Shown here: positions 8,658 through 16,625 of the stretch, piece by piece
How positions within the stretch are numbered: position 1 is the stretch's first letter
How the letters are laid out: each line of letters begins with the position of its first letter
Assembly (NCBI RefSeq): GCF_030818935.1
Contig: NZ_JAUTBD010000001.1
Coordinates: 2,604,001-2,668,000, forward strand
Length of the DNA stretch: 64,000 nt
Source of the DNA: Microbacterium sp. SORGH_AS_1204
GTDB lineage: Bacteria > Actinomycetota > Actinomycetes > Actinomycetales > Microbacteriaceae
Direction of reading: 5' to 3'
Notes under the pieces: generated by a model
What the model was told of the DNA's origin: nothing
The model's input: the letters and a program-made list of their open reading frames with translations, nothing else
Databases searched by the model: none
Program-made: the position numbers and the translations under genes

Positions 8658-9713
8658 ATGAGCTCCACGGATGCTTCCCCCGAATTGAGCGTGGTCATTC
8701 CGTCATATGACTCTGCGCCATGGCTGCCGAGCACCCTGGCAGCGCTGAAAGTCGCGATCGAGCGGGCCGGTCTCGTCGCGGAGGTCATCGTCGTCGACGA
8801 CGGCTCGACAGACGACACACTCACCGTGCTGCGCCCGTGGCATGACGACACGGTCGCGCCCGTGTCGGTCGTCTCGCAGGACAACGCCGGACGCTTCGCC
8901 GCGCGCCGAGCCGGCCTGCGGGCCGCGTCCGCTCCGACGATCATGCTGCTCGACTCGCGAGTGCTCATCGGCCCCGACAGTCTCGCGAGCATCTGGGGGG
9001 AAGTAGGCGATGGCGTGCGCGTGTGGAACGCGCACATCGAGACCGACCCCGCCGCTCCGCTGGTGGGCAGGTTCTGGGATGTCCCCACCCGATTGTTCTG
9101 GGGCGAGTACCTCCGTCGACCCCGCGCCATGACGCTCACCGCAGACAACTTCGACACCGCCCCGAAGGGCACGACGCTCCTGCTGGCCCCCGCGTCGCTG
9201 CTCGGCGACGCCTTCCGGTTCGCGGCCCCCACGGTGTCTTCGCCGCTGGTCTCGGACGACACCAAGCTTCTGCGGTGGGTCGCCGAGAATCACGGCATCC
9301 GAATCGACCCGCGATTCTCGGCGATCTACCGTCCGCGAACGACCGTTCGCGGTTTCCTGCGGCACGCGAGGGACCGCGGCACGCTCTTCGTCGACTCCTA
9401 TGCCGGAACCTCCCCCGCGCGATCGGCGATCCTCATCGGCCTCGCCGCCGCGCCCGTCGCCCTCGTCGTCCTCCTCGGGACTCTGATCCTGCGCGGGAGA
9501 GCACCTCTTGCGCTGGCCGTCGTCGCCTCCGGCGGTCTCGCGGTGGCGATTCCGGGCGTCATCGCCGCCGCCCAGCGCGCCCCGCGCCGCTCCGTGCTGG
9601 CCTACCTCGCGTACGTCCTCCCCTTCGCCGGCCCGTTCTGGGCAGGGATCGTGCGAGGCGTCGTCGTGCACCGCTCCGCCTTCTCGTCCGCGCCGAAAGA
9701 ACCGAATCCATGA
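8658..9713 (+). CDS. GT2 glycosyltransferase with C-terminal membrane helices
   Basis: A 351-residue protein. Residues 8 to about 240 are a GT-A domain: LSVVIPSYDSAPWLPSTL, VVDDGSTDDTL, and a modified DXD region, MLLDSRVLIGPDS. In place of the usual D-x-D this last motif has D-S-R, so metal binding may be changed or supplied by another residue. Two to three hydrophobic segments follow (about 255 to 335). It begins with ATG preceded by GGGAGG and overlaps the 2-epimerase-like gene by ATGA, forming a two-gene operon divergent from the DUF2142 operon. The acceptor is probably a lipid-linked glycan, which is inferred from context. Confidence 0.82.
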   Translation: MSSTDASPELSVVIPSYDSAPWLPSTLAALKVAIERAGLVAEVIVVDDGSTDDTLTVLRPWHDDTVAPVSVVSQDNAGRFAARRAGLRAASAPTIMLLDSRVLIGPDSLASIWGEVGDGVRVWNAHIETDPAAPLVGRFWDVPTRLFWGEYLRRPRAMTLTADNFDTAPKGTTLLLAPASLLGDAFRFAAPTVSSPLVSDDTKLLRWVAENHGIRIDPRFSAIYRPRTTVRGFLRHARDRGTLFVDSYAGTSPARSAILIGLAAAPVALVVLLGTLILRGRAPLALAVVASGGLAVAIPGVIAAAQRAPRRSVLAYLAYVLPFAGPFWAGIVRGVVVHRSAFSSAPKEPNP

Positions 9714-10801
9714 TCGTCTTCATCTACGGAACAACCGCAGAAGCCATCAAGCTCGCCCCCGTGATGCGTCGCCTCGACGCGCGCGGCGTGCCCTACCAGC
9801 AGTGGGTGACGTTCCAGCACACCGACGCGTTGCGCACCGCGATGCCCCAACTGGGTCTGCGTGCTCCCGACCGGATCCTCGCGGACGGCTGGCGGGGCAA
9901 GCCGTTGAAGAAGCCGATCCACATGGTCGGGTGGATGACGGCCGTCGGGTGGTGGACGCTGAAGAACCTCGGCGCACTGCGCCGCGCGCCGCGTCCGAGC
10001 GTCGTCCTCGTCCACGGAGACACGATGACCACCGTGTTGGGCACCTTCATCGCCCGACTGGCAGGCGTCCCCGTCGCGCATGTGGAGGCCGGCCTCCGTT
10101 CCGGCGACTGGCGGCATCCGTTCCCGGAAGAACTCGACCGGCGCATCGTGGGCCGCCTGGCAGAGGTTCACTATGCCCCCACCCCCGAGACGGCACAGAA
10201 TCTCGCCGGCCGACGCAACGTGATCGTGACCCAGGGCAATACGGTGAAAGACGCGGTGCGCGATAGCGCCGAGAAGCGTCGAGCGGGCTCGGGGACCACG
10301 TCGGACGACGAGCCGTATGGACTCGTGCTGCTGCACCGCTTCGAATTCATCTCCAACCTCACCTTGGTGCGCGAGACCCTTCAGACGTTGAACGATCACA
10401 CCCCCGTGACCTTGCAGGTCGTCGTGGACTCGTACTCGCGTGACGCGATCGAGGCCGTCATCGGCGAGCTGGGCTTGTCCCGCCTCACGACCGCGCCGAA
10501 GCTCGAGCACGCCGCGTTCGTCGAACGCCTGCAGAACGCGCGGTTGATCGTGACCGACTCCGGCGGTGTGCAGGAGGAATCGGCGGTCTTCGGCATCCCG
10601 ACTCTGATCCACCGTATGGCGACCGAGCGCAACGAGGGCCTGGGGACGAGCGCGCTCCTGTCGCGGTGGGACCAGGAAGTGGTACGTGAGTTCCTCGTCG
10701 AGGCCGAATCGCACCGCGGGACCAACGACGACGCCGCGGCGTCGCCGTCGGACATCATCGTCGACGACCTCATCCGGCGGGGCTACGGCACGCCCGCCTG
10801 A
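9710..10801 (+). CDS. Divergent UDP-N-acetylglucosamine 2-epimerase family protein
   Basis: A 363-residue protein of the WecB fold. Conserved blocks are VHGDTMTTVLG, HVEAGLRSGD followed by FPEELDRRIVG, LLHRFEF and TDSGGVQEESAVFG. The family converts UDP-GlcNAc to UDP-ManNAc. The first block is altered: canonical enzymes have GTRPEAIK, here it is GTTAEAIK, so the arginine that contacts the UDP part is missing; the catalytic-loop HRRE is HRFE. It may have a different nucleotide sugar or be a hydrolysing variant. A canonical homologue is encoded at 54,831. The start is set by ATGA overlap with the GT2 gene. Confidence 0.82.
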   Translation: MIVFIYGTTAEAIKLAPVMRRLDARGVPYQQWVTFQHTDALRTAMPQLGLRAPDRILADGWRGKPLKKPIHMVGWMTAVGWWTLKNLGALRRAPRPSVVLVHGDTMTTVLGTFIARLAGVPVAHVEAGLRSGDWRHPFPEELDRRIVGRLAEVHYAPTPETAQNLAGRRNVIVTQGNTVKDAVRDSAEKRRAGSGTTSDDEPYGLVLLHRFEFISNLTLVRETLQTLNDHTPVTLQVVVDSYSRDAIEAVIGELGLSRLTTAPKLEHAAFVERLQNARLIVTDSGGVQEESAVFGIPTLIHRMATERNEGLGTSALLSRWDQEVVREFLVEAESHRGTNDDAAASPSDIIVDDLIRRGYGTPA

Positions 10802-11109
10802 GCGCGGAACTGCGGGTATCGGCGTCGATCCTGCGGGGCGTGAAAACCGCCGGGGCGCATCCTCGATACCGACGGGCCCGCTGGAATGACGGGTGCGAGA
10901 CTCGCGTAGCGCCACGGCCGCTGGTCGGGCGGCGGAACGTGAACCGGCGGGATGGCCGACTGCTCTCCGATGCGTGTGGCGGCGACTCTGGTGACTGCGC
11001 CGACCGGCTCGTCGCGCACTCCCTCCGGATCCGTGTCCTGGCGCAAGACCATACGGGCGCGGAGCGCTGCCCCGCCGGTCACGCGGAGCCCCGCGATCGC
11101 ACCCGCGTT
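10802..11109. other. Intergenic region, no supported gene
   Basis: These 308 bases lie between the end of the 2-epimerase-like gene and the convergent end of a DUF2304 gene. Open frames cross it on both strands, but none shows a recognisable motif, start signal or family-like composition. Two complementary seven-base words, GGTATCG near 10,815 and CGATACC near 10,865, could form a weak stem with a long loop. I see nothing else. Confidence 0.5.
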
Positions 11110-11496
11110 CTAGTCCGCTTGGACTCGACCGTCGCCGTCGGAGGAAGCCGACGACGCGGGTGCATGCAATCTCTCCACATCCGCGCGCAGGATCGCCACT
11201 TCCTCGGCGACACGGCGGATCTCCTCTTCGGCGCGAGACAGCTCCCACGAGAGGTGGAGCGTCACGCCGATCAGCAGGGCGACGGCGAGAGCGAAAAGGA
11301 GATTCGACGGGACGATCACCCCGAGGAGCCCGGCGAGTGCCCCGAGAAGGTCGGGGAACAACGCCAGCACGAGCATGGCGGCGCCGATGAGGAGCCACAT
11401 CACCGCGTATTTCTCACGAAGGTGGCGACGCATGAGCATCGTCACGATCAACGCGAGGATGACGAGGGCGAAGGCGATCCCGATGGGGACGATCAT
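11110..11496 (-). CDS. DUF2304 small membrane protein
   Basis: A 128-residue protein with three hydrophobic segments (about 3 to 20, 32 to 52, 62 to 82) and the motif REKYAVMWLLIG, typical of DUF2304, followed by a charged, coiled-coil-like tail (ELSRAEEEIRRVAEEVAILRAD split over residues 85 to 106). DUF2304 genes regularly sit directly downstream of a DPMS-type GT2, as here, and may partner it in the membrane; this is inference from gene association. The start overlaps the stop of that transferase (ATGA). The protein is unusual only in its long acidic tail. Confidence 0.85.
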   Translation of the reverse strand: MIVPIGIAFALVILALIVTMLMRRHLREKYAVMWLLIGAAMLVLALFPDLLGALAGLLGVIVPSNLLFALAVALLIGVTLHLSWELSRAEEEIRRVAEEVAILRADVERLHAPASSASSDGDGRVQAD

Positions 11497-12221
11497 GCGC
11501 GAGGCCTCCGGCGTAGCGCACCACGCATGAGCGCGAGCGAGATGGCGAACACGGACCGCACGAGGTACACCGTGGACCCGATGACGTTCTGGCTGGGGCG
11601 GCCGTGCATGCGGGGACGCATGGCGACAGGCACTTGGGTCACGGTGAGCCCCGAATGCACAGCTTCGACCAGCGAGTCGAGGGTGTCTCCGAGGTACTCC
11701 GCGGGGTAGTACCGGACGTACTGGCGGATGGCGCGCTCGTTCGCGGCTCGGAACCCGCTCGTGACGTCGGTCAAACGCACTCCGGCCACCCTCGAGACCA
11801 CGAATGCCAGGAACACCATCGCCCACTTGCGCGGACCCCGCACCGAGTAGTCGCCGACGTCGGCGAATCTCGCACCGATCGAGATGTCGGCGCGCTCGAG
11901 TCCGTCGAGGACCAGACGGATGTGTTCCGGATTGTGCTGGCCGTCGGCGTCGACCTGGATGGCGCGGCGGTACCCGCGGCGGTCGGCGAAGGTGAAGCCC
12001 GTACGCATGGCGCCGCCCACGCCGAGATTGAACGGCAGGACGAGCACCTCGGCTCCGGCTTCTTGCGCGGCCGCTCGCGTGCCGTCCGTCGACCCGTCGT
12101 CGATGACGATGACGTCGTACAGCGGGTCGGCCGAACGGATCTCGCGGACGGTATGGCCGACGTTGCGGACCTCATTCCACGCCGGCACGAGCACGGCGAC
12201 GCGATCACCAATTGCGGTCAT
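11493..12221 (-). CDS. GT2 DPMS-like glycosyltransferase
   Basis: A 242-residue enzyme: VAVLVPAWNEVRNVG, VIDDGSTDGTR, the donor metal motif QVDADGQHNPE, and the acceptor-loop TSGFRAANERAIR. It is of the dolichyl/polyprenyl-phosphate sugar synthase type without the membrane domain, so the adjacent DUF2304 protein may anchor it. It would charge polyprenyl phosphate with a hexose on the cytoplasmic face. A TAGACT hexamer nine bases before the ATG, divergent from the promoter of the next gene, suggests a near-leaderless transcript. A homologous enzyme with its own membrane part is encoded at 1,131. Confidence 0.88.
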   Translation of the reverse strand: MTAIGDRVAVLVPAWNEVRNVGHTVREIRSADPLYDVIVIDDGSTDGTRAAAQEAGAEVLVLPFNLGVGGAMRTGFTFADRRGYRRAIQVDADGQHNPEHIRLVLDGLERADISIGARFADVGDYSVRGPRKWAMVFLAFVVSRVAGVRLTDVTSGFRAANERAIRQYVRYYPAEYLGDTLDSLVEAVHSGLTVTQVPVAMRPRMHGRPSQNVIGSTVYLVRSVFAISLALMRGALRRRPRA

Positions 12222-12230
12222 AACACCCTC

Positions 12231-12236
12231 AGTCTA
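12231..12236 (-). promoter_or_regulatory. -10 hexamer TAGACT for the DPMS-like gene
   Basis: On the minus strand TAGACT ends nine bases before the ATG at 12,221, so transcription would begin at or a few bases before the start codon. No convincing -35 box is visible. Confidence 0.45.
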
Positions 12237-12286
12237 GGGGCCGGCCGGTTCACCCACCGGCGCTCATCGTCTACCGGGGCTGTTCG

Positions 12287-12292
12287 TATACT
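12287..12292 (+). promoter_or_regulatory. -10 hexamer TATACT, leaderless start
   Basis: TATACT ends six bases before the ATG at 12,299, which places the expected transcription start on the A of the ATG. No ribosome binding site would be included. The same spacing recurs at many genes of this window. Confidence 0.55.
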
Positions 12293-12298
12293 CGGGGG

Positions 12299-14446
12299 AT
12301 GCTGAGACGAGCCCGAGCCGTCTGGAGGCAGGCCCGCTCCCTTCCCGTTCTCGCTCCCCTGATGCGGGAGGTCGATCGGTGGTGGTGGGCTCGGACCATC
12401 GCCATGGCCGACGTCGTCGACATCGAGTACGTCCGAGCGCAGGGCGGTCCCCGGAGCACGCGCGCAGCCATCAGGCGCTACACGCGCGGAGGCTTCCGGT
12501 CGGACTTCGCTGTGAACCCGCTCTTCATGGAGCGCTTCGTCTCAGCCCAGCTCCCCGAACCCGGTCGAGTGCCCGCGCTCTACGCCTACCTCGTGAGCGA
12601 CGCCTCGAACATCATCGTCAGTGTCGCCTGGGACGCCGAGGCGTACGACCGACGCACGCCTGCCGCGCGAGGGGACGCCGGGCGCTCCCTCGGGCACGCG
12701 TGGCGGGCGGCTCGCGCGACGGGAAGCATCGCTCTGCGTGGCGCGGGCGGCGAGATCGCCGTGCCGTGGTCGAGCGCACACCGCGGTGCGACGGACGCCG
12801 CCGCGGGCCGCATCGCCGGGCATGTCCCCCCATTGAGCGGCGTCGTGGTCGTCGTCCGCCTGGCTCGCGACGAGGGCCTTCCCTCACGACCGCTCGAAGA
12901 AGGAGTCGCGGCTGCCGACTCGCTGTCGGCCACGCTCGTTCTCAGCGTGGAGAGCGGGGCCGTCGAGGCGGCCACGGCGGCCGCGCTCCTGTCCGCAGCT
13001 CGTCCGGGAACGATCGTGATCTCCGACGACGAGTCCGTGCTCGACCGGCTCATCGAGGGGGCCTCGTCGGGCACCACCGTGGTGGTCCGCGGCCCGCACA
13101 GCGAAATATCCGCCGCGTCGCTGGTGGAGCTGGCCACGGAGTCAGCTCGAGGGCCCGTGGCCCCATTGTGGCTGGGCTGGGACGGCGCGATCGCCTCCGC
13201 CGGTGTCGGTGTGCACGACGGTCGACCTTTCCACCTGCTCGCCGGACTACCCGTCGAGGATGCTCTGGCCCTGGGACCGGCTCTTTCGCCGTGGCACATC
13301 GCCGGAGGGACATTCGCTCGCCGCGTCGGCGACGACGCTGCCGTGCATCGCACTCTGACCACCTCGGTGGTGCGCGCGCCCTCCTCGCGCGAAGATCTGA
13401 GACGCGACGCCTCCGCGGCATCGGACAGCGACCTCGGTTCGCTCGCCGAGCAGCGCGGGTGGCGCGTCGTCGGGTGGGGCGAATCCGGGCCCAGCTTCGT
13501 GCGACGACCCACCATGGCGACTCTCAACGACGGCAGTCGCGTTCCGTCGCTGCGCTGGGCCCTCAAGATCGCGGCTCCCCCGGGACCTCCGGGGGAAGCG
13601 TGGGGCGATACGCATTTCGCCCGCGGTCTCGCCGAGGCCCTGCGCCGTCAGGGCCAAGAGGTCGTCATCGATGCGTACGCCGCGCGCAACCGCGCGACGA
13701 CGAGTCTCGACGACGTCGTGGTGGCTCTGCGCGGCCCGGAGCCCCTTCACCCTCAGCCGGACGCAACATCCCTTCTCTGGATCATCAGCCATCCCGACGA
13801 GATCGGCGAGCGTGACGTCGACGGTTTCGACGCCGTGTTCGCCGCATCGCAGACGTGGGCGGCCGAGCGATCCGCCGCCTGGGGGCGCCCGATCTCACCG
13901 TTGCTGCAGTGCACCGACACGAGGCGCTTCCATCCACGGGGCACGGCCCGGGGCGGGCGCTTCGTCTTCGTCGGAACCGCGCGCGGCATCGCTCGCCCAT
14001 CGGTCGTCGAGCCGGTTCGGGCGGGCCTTCCCGTCGACGTGTACGGGCCGGACTGGCGCGGCTACATCCCCTCGGCGGCCATCCGGGCGACCGGCGTTCC
14101 CAATGCAGACCTCCCACCCCTGTACGAGGGGGCGCGCGCGGTTCTGAACGACCACTGGCCTGCGATGCAGCGCCACGGATTCATATCGAACCGTCTTTTC
14201 GACGTCGTCGCCGCGGGCGGCCGAGCTGTCAGCGATGATGTGAACGGTATCGCCGAGCTGTTCAACGGGGCCGTCGTCACCTACCGGTCCGTGCCCGAGA
14301 TGCTCGACATCCTCGGAAGCCGGCTCGATGACAGCTTCCCCGCTGACGAGCAGCTCGTGCAGATCAGCGAAGCCGTCCGCCGCGATCATTCCTTCGACGC
14401 GCGCGCCCGCACGCTGCTGCAGACGGTGTTGCAGCAGCGTCAGTGA
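12299..14446 (+). CDS. Large two-part protein with C-terminal glycosyltransferase domain (Glyco_trans_1_2/CgeB-like)
   Basis: A 715-residue soluble protein. Residues about 415 to 710 resemble single-domain GT-B proteins of the CgeB/Glyco_trans_1_2 group: WGDTHFARGLAEALRRQG, WIISHPDEI, FAASQTWAAE, and near the end RHGFISNRLFDVVAAGG with AVSDDVNGI, the usual sugar-nucleotide end of such enzymes. Residues 1 to about 410 match no family I recognise; they contain a possible mixed alpha/beta region with VSVAWDAEAYDRR and several acidic patches. It begins at a leaderless-looking ATG and overlaps the convergent wzt gene by seven bases at its stop. Probably an accessory transferase of the surface glycan. 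Confidence 0.75.
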   Translation: MLRRARAVWRQARSLPVLAPLMREVDRWWWARTIAMADVVDIEYVRAQGGPRSTRAAIRRYTRGGFRSDFAVNPLFMERFVSAQLPEPGRVPALYAYLVSDASNIIVSVAWDAEAYDRRTPAARGDAGRSLGHAWRAARATGSIALRGAGGEIAVPWSSAHRGATDAAAGRIAGHVPPLSGVVVVVRLARDEGLPSRPLEEGVAAADSLSATLVLSVESGAVEAATAAALLSAARPGTIVISDDESVLDRLIEGASSGTTVVVRGPHSEISAASLVELATESARGPVAPLWLGWDGAIASAGVGVHDGRPFHLLAGLPVEDALALGPALSPWHIAGGTFARRVGDDAAVHRTLTTSVVRAPSSREDLRRDASAASDSDLGSLAEQRGWRVVGWGESGPSFVRRPTMATLNDGSRVPSLRWALKIAAPPGPPGEAWGDTHFARGLAEALRRQGQEVVIDAYAARNRATTSLDDVVVALRGPEPLHPQPDATSLLWIISHPDEIGERDVDGFDAVFAASQTWAAERSAAWGRPISPLLQCTDTRRFHPRGTARGGRFVFVGTARGIARPSVVEPVRAGLPVDVYGPDWRGYIPSAAIRATGVPNADLPPLYEGARAVLNDHWPAMQRHGFISNRLFDVVAAGGRAVSDDVNGIAELFNGAVVTYRSVPEMLDILGSRLDDSFPADEQLVQISEAVRRDHSFDARARTLLQTVLQQRQ

Positions 14447-15639
14447 CCGCCGATCGAGACGGACACATCAGCCGTCGCCGTTCCGAGAGTCTGCTCCGCG
14501 GTCTCGACGGTGAAGGTCGCCCCATGTGAGATGCCGTGCACTCCGCCTTCTTCCGTCGCAACCGCGTTGGCATGGACGTGATAGGTGCCGGCTCCGAGAT
14601 GAAGGGCGTCGACGCGGAACTCGAGGGTGAGGGTTCCGTCGATGACCGGGAGGGATGTGCGCAGAAGATCTGTGTTCGACGCGAACACCATGTGCCCCAG
14701 CGGCGTGTTGACGCTGAACCCCGCTGCCCACCGCGGAATGGGGCGGTCGGACTCGAGACGGAGCCGGATGCCGATCGACTCCGCCGACCCGAAGCTCCGA
14801 TCCCGCTCGCCGCTGTCGTCGAGGATGTCGACACCGGCCACCCGTATGGGAGCCTCCGCCGCGGCCTCTGCCGCGCTCGCCTCGTCTCGTCCCTCGAGCA
14901 CGTCTCGGAGCACGCCGATCGCCTCGTCGATGTCTCCGTCGTGGACGATCTCGCCCTTGCGCAGCACGATGCCGCGGTCGCATAGCTCCGCCACCTGCTG
15001 GGCGGAATGACTCACCAGGATGATGGTGCACCCCTCCGCGCGGAACCGGGCGATGCGGTCCATGCACTTGCGTTGGAACGCCTCATCCCCGACGGCGAGG
15101 ACCTCGTCGACCAGCAGGATGTCGGGATTCGTATGGATCGCGACAGAGAAGGCGAGTCGCACGTACATGCCGGAGGAGTAGAACTTCACCGCGGTATCGA
15201 TGAAATCGGCGATCCCGCTGAAAGCCACGATGTCGTCGAAGCGAGCATCGATCTCCGCACGGGTGAGCCCCAGGATCGACGCGTTCAGGTAGACGTTCTC
15301 GCGTCCGCTGAGGTCGGGGTGGAAGCCCGCCCCGAGTTCGAGCAGTGCCGCCATTCGGCCGCGAGTGCGGATCGTTCCAGAGGTGGGAGCCACGATCCCG
15401 CCGATCAGCTTCAGCAGTGTGCTCTTGCCGGATCCGTTCGCCCCCATCAGGGCGACCGTCGTGCCCGCCTCGATGTCGAGCGAGACGTCTCTGACCGCCA
15501 CGAAGTCTTCCCGGTGCGTCTTCCCGTGACGCCCGAAATGCACGATCCGGTCTTTCAGGCTGTTGTCTTTGCGCACCTTGAAGCGCTTGCGCACTTTCTC
15601 GATCCGAACGACGACCGGGGGTTCGGTGACACCCATCAC
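14440..15639 (-). CDS. wzt: Wzt-like ABC exporter ATP-binding protein with C-terminal glycan-binding domain
   Basis: A 399-residue ATPase. Walker A is GANGSGKST (about 65), the signature reads YSSGMYVRLAFS, Walker B is DILLVDEVLAVGDE, and the H-loop is LVSHS. Residues about 265 to 395 form a beta-rich C-terminal domain like Wzt_C, which in the known O-antigen systems recognises the finished chain. With the permease just upstream it would export a polyprenyl-linked polysaccharide in one step. The start overlaps the permease stop by four bases. The C-terminal domain suggests substrate-specific export of a chain carrying an end cap, which is inference. Confidence 0.92.
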   Translation of the reverse strand: MMGVTEPPVVVRIEKVRKRFKVRKDNSLKDRIVHFGRHGKTHREDFVAVRDVSLDIEAGTTVALMGANGSGKSTLLKLIGGIVAPTSGTIRTRGRMAALLELGAGFHPDLSGRENVYLNASILGLTRAEIDARFDDIVAFSGIADFIDTAVKFYSSGMYVRLAFSVAIHTNPDILLVDEVLAVGDEAFQRKCMDRIARFRAEGCTIILVSHSAQQVAELCDRGIVLRKGEIVHDGDIDEAIGVLRDVLEGRDEASAAEAAAEAPIRVAGVDILDDSGERDRSFGSAESIGIRLRLESDRPIPRWAAGFSVNTPLGHMVFASNTDLLRTSLPVIDGTLTLEFRVDALHLGAGTYHVHANAVATEEGGVHGISHGATFTVETAEQTLGTATADVSVSIGGH

Positions 15640-16547
15640 AGCTCCTGAGCGAAGTTTCCCTGCAGCCGGGTGAAGACCCGGTGCGAGACGACGAGAAAGA
15701 CCATTCCGATGACGCCGGCCACGAGTATGCGCAACTCGAGACCCGTCGGGTAGTCAGCGGGGGTGCCTGCTCCCCAGAAGGCTTTGTGGAACCCCAGAAT
15801 GGCGAGAGTCAGCGGATTCGCCAGATAGATCTCGAGAACCCACGACGGCAGCGAGAAGCGTGCGATCACGTCACTGACCATCCGCCACGAGTAGACGATG
15901 GGCGATGCCCACATGGCGAGCATGAGCACCACATCGGTGAGGTACTGGATGTCGCGCAGGTACACGTTGACGGCGCTCAGCAACAGGCCGATCGCCGTTC
16001 CGTAGATGAGGACGACGGCGAGAGCAGGGAAGAACCAGAGCATCTGCGCCGGGTCGGGGAGAGCCTGGAAGATGAGCGCGGCGATCACGAGAACGGCCAG
16101 TTGCACCAGGAACATGAACCCCGCGCCGCCCACGCTCGCGAAAGGGAAGATTTCACGTGGCAGATAGATCTTCTTGACCAGGCCGGCGTTCGTGAGGATC
16201 GAACCTGTCGCGCCTGCGACGGTGTCGTTGAAGAACTGGTACAGCGTGAGGCCCGCGAACAGATAGATCGCGAAGTTCGGGATACCCTCGGCGGCACGAA
16301 GGAACTGCCCCAGCACGATGAAATACATCAAGAACTGGATCAGTGGCCGGATGACCGTCCACAAGAATCCGAGGAAGCTGTCGCGGTACCGGGCCTGCAG
16401 ATCACGCCGGACCAGGAGAAACAGCAGATCCCGCCGCGAGAAAAGCTCTCGGATCTTCCCGCCGCGGCCGGGGTAGCTCATTCCGTTCGCGTCGACCGTG
16501 GAGAACGGGAGCGCCTCGAGGGCCGCGAATCTCTCTGTTTTTTCCAA
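15636..16547 (-). CDS. wzm: Wzm-like ABC-2 polysaccharide export permease
   Basis: A 303-residue permease with six hydrophobic segments and the ABC-2 signature region RRDLQARYRDSFLGFLW ahead of helix 1, then VKKIYLPREIFPF, both hallmarks of polysaccharide and teichoic acid exporters (Wzm, TagG). The coding frame begins at TTG (16,547) reading LEKTERF; no ATG or GTG lies close upstream in this frame, so TTG is accepted. A TAGGAT hexamer on the minus strand near 16,566 could give a 10- to 15-base leader. It is translationally coupled to the ATPase and preceded, on the same strand, by the RgpF pair. Confidence 0.9.
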   Translation of the reverse strand: MEKTERFAALEALPFSTVDANGMSYPGRGGKIRELFSRRDLLFLLVRRDLQARYRDSFLGFLWTVIRPLIQFLMYFIVLGQFLRAAEGIPNFAIYLFAGLTLYQFFNDTVAGATGSILTNAGLVKKIYLPREIFPFASVGGAGFMFLVQLAVLVIAALIFQALPDPAQMLWFFPALAVVLIYGTAIGLLLSAVNVYLRDIQYLTDVVLMLAMWASPIVYSWRMVSDVIARFSLPSWVLEIYLANPLTLAILGFHKAFWGAGTPADYPTGLELRILVAGVIGMVFLVVSHRVFTRLQGNFAQEL

Positions 16548-16625
16548 GCCTGACCATCGTCTTTCGGGAGAGCTCGATCCTACCCGGCACGGACCGGGGG
16601 CTTTCGCATCCGCCTCACAGGCAGA

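Noticed and set aside
10840..11709. A 289-residue plus-strand gene
   Set aside because: Most of it is opposite the DUF2304 and GT2 genes, which have clear family motifs; the rest lies in the gap and shows none.
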